Below are positions 33,807 to 45,399 of a stretch of DNA of 64,000 nt, one piece after another (the stretch's first letter is position 1; every line of letters starts with the position of its first letter). A program made the translations under genes and the position numbers. A model generated the notes under the pieces. That model was not told the DNA's origin. It did not search any database and saw only the letters and a list, made by a program, of their open reading frames with translations. The DNA comes from Pithys albifrons albifrons (lineage: Eukaryota > Chordata > Aves > Passeriformes > Thamnophilidae). The DNA is taken from contig NC_092472.1 in NCBI RefSeq assembly GCF_047495875.1, positions 1,024,849-1,088,848 on the forward strand. The letters are read 5' to 3'.

Positions 33807-34895
33807 AGCAGCCACTGCTCTAACTTAACCTTGAATAAGAGTTTAACATAGCTTCGTATGCATAAGATGTATTTTTATCTTTTATAACTAAAACCAATGA
33901 AATGTGTTTTCTGATGGGACTGAAAGATCACCTGTGTGACTTTGAGGCTGTCCCTTCAAGGCTGCACCAGTGCCATTGCCAAATGCCAGTCGGTTCCAGT
34001 GCAAGCATTTGCAGAAACAGGTTTTTTTACATGCTGATGACATGGATCTGTCTGGGGAACAAGTACCATTTATTATCCAAAACTTTCTGTTTATTTATAA
34101 AAGTATTTTTTTCATTTATCTTTTCTGTGATTAGGACATATGCCATCAAAAGTAATTGTTTTAAATAATAAGGGATTGTGGTCTTAAATGTTCTAAAGAA
34201 TCTCTCTATTATATATATTTCTAGATGAAATTCAGGTATGATTTTAATATACCTTTGTTGTTTTTTCAGTTAGGATTTTTTTTTCTCACTAGAAGTTCCA
34301 AAAGTTTGTACAACCTGCCAGTGTAACTATAATGCTGCAAGGCTGCTTTTTCCTTGACCCCTGCCACTTACAGTCTCCTGAAAAACCTTATGGCAATTGA
34401 CACTGGGAAATTCTTGCTTCAGAATGACACAGGAAGTTTTCCTACTATGTTAAAATAAGTGTGTAGTAAATTTTGCAGAGCATTTAACTTTTCACACACT
34501 CCTTTTTTGACAGAGGAAGTGCTTCCCTTTGCTGGGTGCCAGTGAGGATTGGAGCCTCAGGGACCTGAGGTGCTGAACAATGTCCTACACTCAGCTTCTC
34601 CTGGTAGTCTTTGGTAAGGTCACCTCCCATGTCCCTGAGGTACCTCACTGTCTTGTGTAGTGCCGTGAAGTTTTAGGGTTAATAAACCAATCAAACAGCA
34701 GTTTAATTGAACTTAATTAATAAGTTAGAGTTTGTATTTAAAACACTGCCTATCAGCTTCTGAAACTCATGACACTGAGCAGCAACATTGCATTTGGTGC
34801 CTTCTGTTCGAAGAAATAAGCAAAATGAGTTGGGTTTTTTTTATTAAATCTTGACTGGCAGAATTTAATTTAGTAGGAAAGAATGGTAATATCTG
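33807..34895. other. Unique AT-rich non-coding DNA
   Basis: No gene, transposon or RNA recognised. Contains short T-rich runs near 34260-34280 and 34835. Confidence 0.55.
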
Positions 34896-35054
34896 ACTGC
34901 CCCATCCATGCAAGTGTCCAAGGCCAGGTTGGACAGGGCTCAGAGCAACCTGGTCTAGCTGAAGGTGTCCCTGCCCATGGCAAGGGGTGCAACAAGGTGA
35001 GCTTTAAGGTTTCTTCCAATACAAAGCGTTGTGTGATCATATAGTTCTGTGATA
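34896..35054 (+). mobile_element. CR1 LINE, 3' end fragment
   Basis: "ctgccccatccatgcaagtg", "tccaaggccaggttggacag", "tagctgaaggtgtccctgcc" and "gctttaaggtttcttccaa" lead to a decayed terminal "tagttctgtgat". Plus orientation, same subfamily style as the copy at 15622-15786. Confidence 0.93.
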
Positions 35055-38008
35055 TTGATATTTGCTTCAAAATGCACTTAGATTTGTGTTGAGCTACTTA
35101 AACCTTATACAAATATAATTAGACTTTGTGTTCCTTGTGTGTCCCAAGTTGTGTTTTTAATAATGTTGTGGCCATTAGAATTGCATAATTTTGTCCAAGA
35201 TTCTTAGTCCAAGATATTTTGTGTGAAGTGTACAGTAACCAAAACAAATACAACAGCACAGGTAAATTTATGTTTAAATAGATTTTTTACTAGAATTAAT
35301 AAATTTTAGTCACTTCCTTTTTCTGCACTACCAAAAGAAGTAGATCTAAGCTGTAGGAAAGGTCTCTAGGAGCTACTGAGTGTGGTTTGTCAGCATCCTG
35401 GACTTGCAGTCTTGCTCAGAGCCAAACCTCTCCATGTGAGCCAGGCCTAAAGCTATTGCTGTAGCCACACACAGCTCTGCCACAGCTCACCAGGGACACA
35501 TCACTTTTCCTTCAAAGTCCATCAGGACCTGTATGTCCAGTCTGAGTTATAGAAAATGAACTATTTACCATGGGAGGTTTGTTTAGGATAATTTCTTTCT
35601 TTCTTTGTCAGGAGTGAAAAAGAAATGTATAGGCAGTAATTTCTGTTGCTTTTCTAAAACTTACACATTATTTTTTTAATAGGGCAATACCACAGAGGTT
35701 CCTAATTCTATATTCTTTCTTCTCTGCCTTTACTGAAATTGAAAACAGACCTAGAACATAAAACTTTCCCTCACTTGATGCCCAAAACCAACTGGTTTGT
35801 CACTGGTCACAATCAGCATTGGACATTCTGGTAGTTCTTTGGTTTTCTTGGCTTTTTGACAAATTATGGTTTTGATTCTGCCTTGGGAAGGGATCATCCT
35901 GAATTTGGATGTGGACACTTTCTTCCAGTGGTATGCAGCACCCTAGAAGAGAAGGAGTGTGCCTTTTCCTGTCTTGGGATAGTTCAGGTTCCTCCTGGCA
36001 ACTCTGTGAGTGGCAGCTGAGGCCTGATCCTGCACAGGGCAGGACCCAGAGGACTCCTGCTAGTCTGTATGTTGGCATGGGACAATACCACCATGGGACT
36101 CTTTCTAAATAATTGGGCCTCATTTTTTTTTTCTCCAAGGAAAACCAGATAAGGAATTAAAGGGAGAAATCATCAGGAAATGGAATGCACATAGGAACAG
36201 GAGGGTAAGAGGAGGGTGGTGATGATCAAGATAGGGGGCACAGAAACTAATAGTATATTGGAACTGCCTGAGGAGCTGGATTGGCAAGGGAGGAGATGGA
36301 AACAAAAAGCTGCATTGGAAGAAGACACAAGGTCCAGAAATGCCAAATAAAAATACTGACTCCAGTGGAAAGGAGCAAAGGACACAAGTGAAGATGAAGA
36401 AGGATGGATTTCCTCAAAGTCCACCAGACTCTTTGCTGCCCAGCAGTAGCTTTGAAATCCAACACACCGGAGCCCCTCACCCTTTGGGGTTTGCTGCAAG
36501 TGCAGGTCCCAGATTTGGGCAGTTTATGAAAGCTCTTGAGCACAGATGGCACTTCCAAGGCTCCCTGACTGAACTGACCAGTGCAGCAGCAGTAAGTTAC
36601 TGACTGTACTTCCTTTGCTTTTAAAAACCTGGAAAGCCCTTTGTTAGAGAGGAGCAGTTCAGGTCACAACGCCAAATGTTCAGGGCTGAGGGAATGCCAG
36701 AGCTGGGATTGCCACTGCAACTTTCCTCTCCATTGCAAATACTGGCACTGTTACAAGGCAGTTTGAATTGTAGGATCACAGTTATTTCTCTCAGAGGATG
36801 TTTGACACTTTCAGTCCCAAAGATGTGTCATTTGAGCTTCAGGAAAAGCTACTGAGAGTGCTTTGATTTTCTTTTTTTCTGTGTTGCTGCCCAGATTTCT
36901 CGGTCCCCTCTTTGCTTTCTCTTTGTTCTTCCTGGCATTTTTTCTTCTTAGCTTTGTCTGTCATTCTTCCTTTGCACTGGGGTTGATCTAAGCAGTATCC
37001 CTAAGGATGAGGGGCTGAAATTAGGCCCGTTTTATGGGAGTGTACATGAAATGTGGAAATCAAACTGCAAAGTTCACACCAACTTCACACAACGAGTTCA
37101 ATGCACAAAGACTCCTCCTAACCTCACTTGCAACTTAGTTTGCAGACTTTGCCGATGAAGGGAGGAGGGAAAGAAGCCCTATAGCAAAGAGCTCTTTAAA
37201 GAACATAAATTAAATTCCTGCTCTGAATTAGTCTCCTGGGAATCGTGCAAGAGTCAGGCTGCCCTCATTAGGGCCCAAAGATAAGTAGTGAGGACCAATC
37301 CTCATGCAAATTGCCTTTCCTGAAGAGTCCACATTCAGCTCATGGTTCAGTGTCATGACAAAGCAAAATCAATCCAGACTTCCAGGATATCTCTCAGCTG
37401 TCTGACAAAGACAATCTCTTCTTCCCTACTCACAGCGTCTTGTTTCTTTTATCCTGAATTCATGCCCTCTGGAATAAATGAGGCAAGTGTCATACAAATA
37501 ACCACAGCACAGTCTGGATTCATTTCCAGGGCAGATTCACTGTGTGTACCAGACAGATCGAAGGCAGGAAAAATAGTGTATGATCATAAAAGATTGTGAT
37601 ATAAATATCATACTCAAAATACACCTATGGAATGAGTCTAATTTATTATTGTTGTTTAAATTTACCATTTTCTGAGTCTTGACTTTCTTACGTGAATATT
37701 CTTGTAGAGCAGTGGACAAATGCTGTCAGGTTAACAGAGGAAAGAGAAATATGGGAAGGAGAAAGCTGTGAAATCTGGATATAACCCAGTCTCAAATACA
37801 AGTGGTTTGGAATCAACAATTTGCGTCCTTTGTTTATAGTTGAGTAAAAATACATCATATCTCAGGTTTTTGCTCCTGTAGCTCACATGGAGTTCCTGTG
37901 ATGTCAAGTGAGATTTCTCTGTGGAACCCTCAGAGCCTGACCCTTCTGAACAAGTGCACAGATGTGTGTGATGCTTTTGCTGGTTTGGTTTGCTTTCTTT
38001 TCCTGTAG
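35055..38008. other. Unique non-coding DNA
   Basis: No transposon or gene recognised. Strong pyrimidine tracts with AG ends occur at 35611 ("ctttctttctttgtcag") and near 36894 ("ttctgtgttgctgcccag"), without donors or long open frames. The 105-115 codon frames at 35.8-36.6 kb are chance size. Confidence 0.5.
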
Positions 38009-38111
38009 GTGACAATGAGGATGAGTTTGAGAATGTAATTCTCCCCTCTCGGTTTCGTTTGAAAGTGTGACTCAGATACTCAACAGTAGTTTTGAACAAA
38101 AAGAAGCAAAG
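38009..38111 (+). other. Candidate exon after a strong acceptor
   Basis: The acceptor "gctttcttttcctgtag" ends at 38008. One frame is open for 19 codons, reading DNEDEFENVILPSRFRLKV, before a TGA at 38068-38070. The peptide has balanced, non-repetitive composition with charged residues typical of real coding DNA. A donor-like "aag|gtaggt" follows at 38112, so the segment could be either a last coding exon or a 103-nt internal exon containing a stop. No AATAAA is seen close downstream. I do not recognise the peptide. Confidence 0.2.
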
Positions 38112-38599
38112 GTAGGTTTATTTCCATTGTAGGGGAAGAATTTATTGATGAGGGAAAGTGCTGGGGGCAAGCACCCAGCAACAAGCTTGGTACTGTTTGT
38201 GTTGGACTCTGTTGATATGTGTACACCTGTACCCTTCCATGGATATGGACATGAATGTACCTGTCCACAGGTATCTAACTAGGAATGCAGACAGTAGGGA
38301 TACAAAGGCTAGGAATACTATTCTAGATAAACTTTGTGCAAAGATTTTATACAGACCTTGGGATTTTCCAGTGCTTTGCAGAGCAAGTGACCCCATTTAA
38401 AGTTCATTTATAATCAAAGAGACAAATTTTTCCTCAGTGATAGCTTATCTGTTCCATGTGTAATATTCCCCTTTGCCATGTAAGTTTCCTGTTTGTGTAC
38501 ATTAACCTATTTATTTGGGGGTGTGAGCAGACATGTAACACTTGATAAAACACTGCTGCTTTAAAGTATTTTTTCCAAGCAAGAATTTATTATATAAAT

Positions 38600-39100
38600 C
38601 AAGACTTTATTAAATGGCTGGGCATATATGTATAAATAGGAACGGGTCTTGAAGTATGGCACCCTTAAACTGAACAAAGTGATTAGGATAACTGATAGCT
38701 AAATAAGGTTTTTATGTGCCTGTGGGAGCCATATTAGGATTGATTTGACAAGGCAGTTCAGCTGTGGCAACAGACATAATATCTAACACAACATTATGTT
38801 TTATTAGTAAAATCCTTAAGTGTAGCAAGCTGTTTGTGTCAAAACAACAGTATATTTTAGGGAAGAAAAAGACTTGCTAGATAGGAGCTGCATCATCAGG
38901 AACGATAATATATTAGAGCACTATTGCATTAAAGAGATCCCCTTCTGCCACCACTGACTCAGTAGTTAACAGTGCCCACTGGAGTGCTCACTTCAGCTGC
39001 ACGGGCTTGTTTTGAGGAAACCCTGACAGTAATTTTTAATTTGCTGTTTTAAAATATGATGGCGACTTAAATACTGCATCCTCATATACATCCACTGGTC
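38600..39100. promoter_or_regulatory. Possible conserved non-coding element
   Basis: Repeat-free; contains "gtataaataggaacggg", "agtgattaggataactgat", "gccatattaggattgattt", "ttttattagtaaaatcctta" and "cactgactcagtagttaac" (an AP-1/MAF-like TGACTCAG core). CpGs are retained at "ggaacgataat", "gctgcacgggc" and "gatggcgactt". Texture only, no alignment. Confidence 0.28.
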
Positions 39101-39539
39101 TATTTTTTTGGTGTTTTTTGTTGGTTTTTTTTCACAAGAAAACAAACAGATACGCTGGAAGTATTTAGTAAATAATTTGGCTGCAATACATTGCTGACAT
39201 TACCTGAAGATGGACAATTCACAGTCATGGCTTGAATTAAGCTTTTTTTTTTTAATGGTACTAAAGGTTATTTCAACAATTATTTTTTTCTAGTTTCCAT
39301 TTTTGTTGTTGTTTTATGTATTTAATTGTAATTACTTTTCATTTACAAAATAGAGTCAGTTCATCTATCATCAATTCATCTCTCACGTGTTCAAGTTATA
39401 AACCCTAAAAATTAGAAGAGATCATTTGGTAGAATTACCCTTTCTGAAGGAAACTGAATTCTCTGTGTGAGGACTCATTTTATTGAAATAATTTTGCCAT
39501 AGTCCTATCTGGATTGTGTGAAACTATCTTAGCTGAGAA

Positions 39540-40210
39540 ATTTTAATGGCGTGCCAGTGATATATTCCTAAACTAGCAAGTTCTTAACGACCCTGGAAAG
39601 TGACTGCTTGATTACACTTTAACGGTATTTGCAAATAAAATCACAAGTAATTAAGGGGAAATCTCCAGGCTTTTGAGCAAGTTTGATGCATGATAACTGC
39701 CTGATTCAGCTTCATCTAGAGTAATGCTGTGTAGACAAGAGCTACTGAGATCAATAGCAACATAATGATAGTGGCAGAATTAAGTGAGTAACCTGAGAAC
39801 TGTGTCTTCAAAATGCATGCAGCTGCCACCAGCCAGGGCCACACAGTGCACTCCTGCTTCCGTCCTAAATGTTCATCAAAAGACGCCCTGCAGGAAAATG
39901 GAGTTAGATGCTCTTTATTGCTGATCGTGTCTCTTGCCACATTTATCAGGGAAATTGGATTAGCAGTTGGCAGCTGCAGGTAGACAAGGTTCTGCAGTGA
40001 TTAAATATGCAGCTTGGCTGCATTTGTTGTGACAGACCTTTAGTAAATTCTACTGTAAGCACCATCTGTCTAATTTGTATAAAGAAAACTTGCTGCTTTA
40101 AGCTACTGATAAAGAACTAAATCTGTTGCTTTATCATAAACAAAACTTTAGCTCTAAATTATCTTAAACACAATTTATTAGGTTAAAGATCTTTTTCTAT
40201 CATAATGAAT
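39540..40210. promoter_or_regulatory. Possible conserved non-coding element
   Basis: About 670 bp of repeat-free AT-rich DNA packed with TAAT-type cores ("agtaattaagg", "gattagcagttgg", "gtctaatttgtat", "ggttaaagat") and E-boxes ("gcagctgcc", "ggcagctgcagg"). Retained CpGs occur at "aatggcgtgcc", "aacgaccctgg", "ttaacggta" and "gacgccctg". Enhancer-like texture; no alignment was possible. Confidence 0.3.
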
Positions 40211-40605
40211 AAATATTATATGCAAAAGTGCTTTCAGGTACTTCATTTTGCAAGTACTGAAAAACAAAATCAGTTCAGTTCTTCAATAAAATGCTTAGTA
40301 TTGCAATCCACAGGGAGATGACACTGTTAAAATATCACAATGAAAATGGTCTAGGACTGCCAAATTCATTTAATTTGTGGGTTTTACTAGGACTTTCTAA
40401 CTGGCTAGGTGGGGTTTTTTTTGTTTTTTAATATTTCTGAAATATGCCACTGAAAAACAGTAGTAACAAGGGAGTTTTTTCTATTTAAAACACATTTGTA
40501 ATCATTACATCTGCATACAAAGCATATGTTTAGATTTCTTTTCCAGGGAGATCAAATGTAATTGAAGATGGCTGAAGTAATTATGTGTGTATATGTGTTG
40601 CTTTG

Positions 40606-40649
40606 CTTTTTTCTTCTTCCTTTTTTTCTTTTTTTTTTCCCTTTTTTTT
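40606..40649 (+). repeat. Pure pyrimidine tract (44 nt)
   Basis: T-rich run interrupted only by C, including a T10 stretch. It could act as a strong polypyrimidine tract or form unusual structure, but no AG acceptor follows within the usual distance with an open frame. Confidence 0.9.
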
Positions 40650-43600
40650 GGCTACTTCCTTATCCACATTTTTGTATGAATAGAAAAAATTTCCAGTATT
40701 AAACCAGTGCCTGATTTTCTCCTAAGAATGTCCGGGTTTCTCTTTACAAAGTGGTTAAGTAATCTATTGCCTGGGCAGCCAGAATCTCAGTAGTACTTTG
40801 TTTATGGTTGTGACATCATCAGGTTTGCTAGAAATGCATGGGAAAAGGATCTGAAGGAAAAGCAGTTAAATAGCAACATGCTATCTTTAGCTGGTTTGTA
40901 GAAACTCCATGCTGTTAAATTATTTAAAATCCTTGATTTTCAGCTTGCACACATTAAAAGTTTTCACACTAAGTGCCAAATGTTGCAAACAGCACTTTAA
41001 CAGAATGATTTTGCTTTGATCCCTGTAGCAGTTCCTGAATAATTTATCACAGGTTATTGCCTTAATTCTGGAGAGGGATAGAGCAATAAAGGCAGATGAA
41101 AACACTCCAGTTGAAACACCTTGGGGCCTGCTCATTCCTCTGACACGGCTCTTTTGTTGGAACTATTTAGAGGTTATTAAGATGTGTCTCCAGAATTAAG
41201 AGTATGCTGTAAGGATGAAGACAGCCATCTTAATTCTAAAGACAAAGCACAATGACCCTTCACCTTTTTTTTCCTTTGTTGTTATTATATAGTAGAATTA
41301 TGAGGGTAATATTATAGCTGCACCCAGTAGTGCCACTATGGTTAAGGGTCTGTCAGACTCTCCATTCCGAGACCCGTTTTGGGGATGGGAGGTGTGAGGA
41401 GACTCGTCTGTTTTAGGCTGTGTTAGTCAGACATTGGCACATGTTGGCAAGTCATAGGGGCTGTTCTGTAGATATTTAAATCTTCAGCTCCTTTCCTTTG
41501 AAAAAAATACAGGGAAAAATGTTCCTCAGGACTTTGAAACAAAATACTTGGATTTATTTTTTAAAAGGCTTTTTTATACTTAAATCTTAAGGAAACCTAT
41601 CACTGACATTCAGGGAAGGATATTTCGAAAATGAAATCTGAACAAAATTGCTTCATTACTAAGAAAAGCAGTGTATGAAGTTCTCCTGACAAGCTCCTCT
41701 TGCTGTTTCCCTTGTATTTACTGTTCTTCACTCCTCCTTTCGCTCCTTTGGCTGTTGCTGGTGGTGCCATTCCCTGTTCCGTTGTCCCAGGAAGGAGCTG
41801 GGGGGGCAGCTGGGAAGGACATAGCAACTCCTTGTATTCTTCATTTTGCTGTGAAGTTTGCAAGGCACTCCAGATGCCATGGGATGACACAAAAAGGAGA
41901 TGTAGAAGTGTATAATGTTGTTTGTCATTAATAAATTTTATGCACACAAGTGGGATTACTCATACTGGACTAAAACTAGACTGTCTTAAGATTTTAGGGG
42001 TTTGGGGGTAGGTTCTTGCTAACTGTGACCTAAGCAAGGATGGATCTAGGGGGACTTTTGCTCCTATTAGACTTTAGTGACTGAAATGCATCAGGACTCA
42101 TCTTAGGATTCTGGAGGTTATTTTATAGGCCAGTGCTGACTCTGGTAATGTTATTTTACACAGTTGAGTTCCAGTGGATCCCATCCAAACCACTGGTTTG
42201 CTGGGGGTTTACAGGACAAGAATATTATGGTGCCTTGTAGTCTGAGGTAATTTTTTAAGAATAGTGTGACTAATGGTGTGGGCTTTTTAATAACAATATC
42301 TGTTTTCAAATAGTAGAAAACTAAGAAATGTAGTTTATGTAGTAGTTTGTCTCCTTTCTTTAGAATTTGAAGTCCAGTGGTGTCTGAAGTTGCCTGGTGT
42401 TTGTCTGGGACCATAGTTTAAAGAAAGTTGCACATCCACTTTTATTAATAGTTTTTAAACTCTCACAACTCAACTGGTTTTTAAGTATATTTGCAAAAGA
42501 GTGTTTTCTTACAACTAGTTTTTGGGTTTTTTATAAAGACAGAACAAGCATGTTGGAGGAATATGGATTGTGCTGGTTGTCCTTTTCTAAGCACGCAAAT
42601 ATGGGGAGCTCTTTCTCCCTGAGCAAGTGCTCGAACAAAGGCAAGTTCATGTCTTGCCAGGGGCTGTAGCTCCCCTTCTCCCCAGCTCCAGACTTTCTTT
42701 GTCCAGCCTTCTTTATATCCTTTTTTGTGGCTGGAACAAGCAAAAGAACCAATAACAGCCTGAAATATTTTCACTCCCTTGTATCCATTGCTGGATCTCT
42801 GCCTGCCATCAGAGAGAAGGATGAAGTGTTGCTGCCCAGTTCTTTTGATTCTTCGTGGTTTGGCCACCTTGTCTGCTAAACAGTCATTTTCTGTATGGGC
42901 AAAGCAGCACACCAAGTATGAAAATACAGATGAGTATAAAGTTACAATTTTATATTGCATCTTCTCAGTATTGAACACTTCCTCTCAAGTGATTTCAGAG
43001 TCCCATTAAAGTTAATGAGAGTTGAGACCTCTGAGCATCTTTGCAAGTTCAGGCCATTTCAATGCACAACAGAAAGGAAATGCAAATATTAAAATCCTCC
43101 CAGCAACCTCACCAGTGCTTGGTAGAGAACTGTTTGCCCTGGGATAAATCTGTGTGTGCCACCCAGTTCAGCCAGACTGATGGGGCTGTGTATGAAGAGT
43201 AGAAATTAGCCCTGGTTTAAGCTCACATGGAGCATTTTTAACAAGGCATCGGCCATAATTTATTCTTTATGTGATCAGTTAAAATGAACATATGAATCTT
43301 ATCTTTCGTATTTCTCAACACTATAAATGTTGCAGTGTTAGCACCAAGTGGTGGTACATTATTGAAAACTATGGGTTTAAAGAGAGAACTCCTTGCTGGG
43401 TTTTTTGCCAAGCTTCTGTGATTATATTTTTTTTCCCGGACTGCAGAATTGTGGCCTTTTATTGTGAAAAGAAGTACAAACCCCACCTGCAACATATGGA
43501 TAAAATTCATTAAAACTACTGAGTTCTCAAAAAGAATGTGTCTGAGTAACTTGAAAAGTTCGTTTATGTTGTTAAAATATTTTTCACTCACTAGTGGTTC

Positions 43601-43949
43601 TTAGTGATGTCTATTAATTATCCTGGAAACATCCCTTTAGTAGGGGCTAATTTTCTATGCATATAATGTAGTCTGCATTTGAGCTGGAAGGACTCTGAAG
43701 CCACACTTCAGTCATTAAAGGGGGAAAAATGCATCTCAGAACTAATGTTAACATGGACAGAAAAAATGGAAAAGTCTTTTTCTGAAGAAACTTAACTTGG
43801 AAAATTATTTTAAAAGAAATCAACAGAACAAAAAAGGTATGTTAAAATAACAGTACCATGGGAGTCTCAGTGCAGCCTTAATTGTAGTTTGTTACGAGTA
43901 TCAGTTAGTCTTATACCTCATTCAAAATATTACAAGCTTAAATTAACAT

Positions 43950-43965
43950 TTTATTATTATTATTA
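43950..43965 (+). repeat. (TTA)n microsatellite
   Basis: About five TTA units in a row; short and probably of low polymorphism. Confidence 0.85.
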
Positions 43966-43996
43966 CTTTAAATATATTAATACAGGAAGCACTTTT

Positions 43997-44070
43997 AAAC
44001 GTTAATACACAGTATTCATGTATTACGTTTTAATTTGCGTTATTCATTATGAGAGCATATTGAATAATCG
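43997..44070. other. Two adjacent AT-rich hairpins with CpGs
   Basis: The first arm "aaacgttaatac" (43997-44008) pairs with "gtattacgttt" (44020-44030) with one bulged t and an 11-nt loop. Directly after, "ttattca" (44040-44046) pairs with "tgaataa" (44061-44067). Both keep a CpG in AT-rich DNA. Stems are too short for a normal microRNA precursor. Paired homeodomain sites or a structured regulatory element are possible. Confidence 0.6.
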
Positions 44071-44153
44071 AAAGCACTTCCTAAGCATTTTGCCAGTGTT
44101 ACCCCTGGAAAACTTGTGGCAATCATTTGTCCAAGGATCTTTGTGTTTTTTCT

Positions 44154-44190
44154 AAAAAAAAAAAAAAGAAAAAAAAAAAGGAAAAAAAGG
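44154..44190 (+). repeat. A-rich tract
   Basis: A14, then A-rich DNA broken by single G and GG. There is no AATAAA or recognisable retrocopy immediately upstream, so I read it as a simple A-rich tract and not a retroposon tail. Confidence 0.85.
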
Positions 44191-44197
44191 TTTGAGC

Positions 44198-44310
44198 GAG
44201 ACCTTTACACTAATGAATCAAAATCAGCTCTGTGGTCATCATTGGCTGATTATTCCCCCATCTGCTCCGTGCTAACGTGAAAATCAATTAGTGGTCCCTT
44301 CCCGCTGGCA
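44198..44310. promoter_or_regulatory. Possible conserved segment before the minisatellite
   Basis: "acactaatgaatcaaaatc", "tcattggctgattattccc" and "gctaacgtgaaaatcaatta" give closely spaced TAAT, CCAAT-like (ATTGGCTGAT) and AATTAG words with retained CpGs. It sits between the A-rich tract and the TGTCC array. Texture only. Confidence 0.25.
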
Positions 44311-44373
44311 GCCCTTGTGGCGGGGCTGGCGCAGCATAGCCCGTGTGGGGCACAAAGTACGCCTGTCCAGGGG

Positions 44374-45390
44374 GTGTCCTGGGGGTGGTGTGTCCTGTGT
44401 CTGTCCTGTGTGTGTCTGTCCTGTGTGACTGTCCTGTGTGTCTTGTGTGTCTCTCCTGTGTGTCCTCTGTGAGTGTCCTCTGTGTGTCCTGTGTATCTGT
44501 CTTATGTGTGTCCTGCATGTCCCCATCTTCTGTATGTCTGTCCTGTGTGTTCTCTGTCCTTTATGTGTCTGTCATGCATGTCCGGTGTGTCTGTCCTCTA
44601 TGTACCATGTGTCCTGTGTGTGTGTCCTGTCTGTCCTGTATGTCCTGTGTGTGTGTCCTGTCTATCCTGTATGTCCTGTGTGATCATCCTGTGTGTCCTG
44701 CTGTCTGTCCTGTACGCCCTCTGTGTTTGTCCTGTCTATCCTGTATGTCCTGTGTGATCATCCTGTGTGTCCTGCTGTCTGTCCCGTGTGCCCCGTGTGT
44801 CCTGTGCGTCTGTCCTGTCTGTCCTCTGTACCCTTTGTGTCCTTGTGTGTCCTGTGTGTCCTCCTGTCTGTCTCATGTGCCCCATGTGTGCTTTGTGCCC
44901 CGTGTGTCCTGCTGTCTGCCCTCTGTGTCCTGTGTATCCTTTGTATCCTGTGTGTCCTGTTGTCTGTCCTGTGTGCCCCGTGTGTCCTGCTATCTGTCCC
45001 ATGCATCCTGTGGGTCTGTCCTGCATACCCTTTGTGTCCCGTGTGTCCTGTTGTCTGTCCTGTGTGCCCTGCGTGTCCTGCTATCTGTCCCATGCATCCT
45101 GTGGGTCTGTCCTGTGTACCCTTTGTGTCCTGTGTGTCCTGTTGTCTGTCCTGTGTGCCCTGCGTGTCCTGCTATCTGTCCCATGCATCCTGTGGGTCTG
45201 TCCTGCGTACCCTTTGTGTCCCGTGTGTCCTGCTGTCTGTCCTACGTGCCCCATGTGTGCTTTGTGCCCTGTGTGTACTGCTGTCTGGTGTGTCCCGTGT
45301 GTCCTGCTGTCTGTCCTACGTGCCCCATGTGTGCTTTGTGCCCTGTGTGTCCTGCTGTCTCTCCCGTGTGCCCCATGTGTGCTTTGTGCC
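44374..45390 (+). repeat. TGTCC-rich hierarchical minisatellite (~1.0 kb)
   Basis: Built from a short motif of about 9-10 bp, "tgtcctgtg", with the C/T and G/T bias all on one strand. The left third is loosely organised. Then a 74-bp period appears ("tgatcatcctgtgtgtcctg" at 44681 and 44755). Next come 91-bp units at 44991, 45082 and partly 45173, each opening "tatctgtcccatgcatcctg"; the first two differ at only 3 of 91 positions. A 74-bp period returns at 45231 and 45305. Stop codons are nearly absent in all three plus frames. It is bounded by inverted "gcacaaag" (44350) and "ctttgtgc" (45382). Confidence 0.95.
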
Positions 45391-45399
45391 GCACAAAGC
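45381..45399. repeat. Palindrome at the right end of the array
   Basis: "gctttgtgc" (45381-45389) and "gcacaaagc" (45391-45399) form a perfect 9-bp stem around one c. The left flank of the array carries "gcacaaag" at 44350-44357, so the same word marks both sides. Confidence 0.85.

Larger units (their letters stand above)
38112..43949. other. AT-rich non-coding block, almost repeat-free
   Basis: Nearly 6 kb without a recognisable transposon or gene. Two sub-blocks (38600-39100 and 39540-40210) have conserved-element texture. A 44-nt pure pyrimidine run lies at 40606-40649. A 165-codon minus-strand frame (42481-42978) is unassigned and probably chance. Exclusion of CR1 from a long AT-rich stretch fits, but does not prove, dense regulatory content. 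Confidence 0.5.

Noticed and set aside
42481..42978. 165-codon minus-strand ORF
   Set aside because: No recognisable domain, no clear splice or promoter signals, and a length within reach of chance for the total sequence scanned. A possible LTR origin (TATAAA-like word on the minus strand) was considered, but no LTR ends or target-site duplication were found.
44154..44190. A-rich tract as a retrocopy poly(A) tail
   Set aside because: No AATAAA close upstream, no recognisable mRNA-derived sequence and no target-site duplication.
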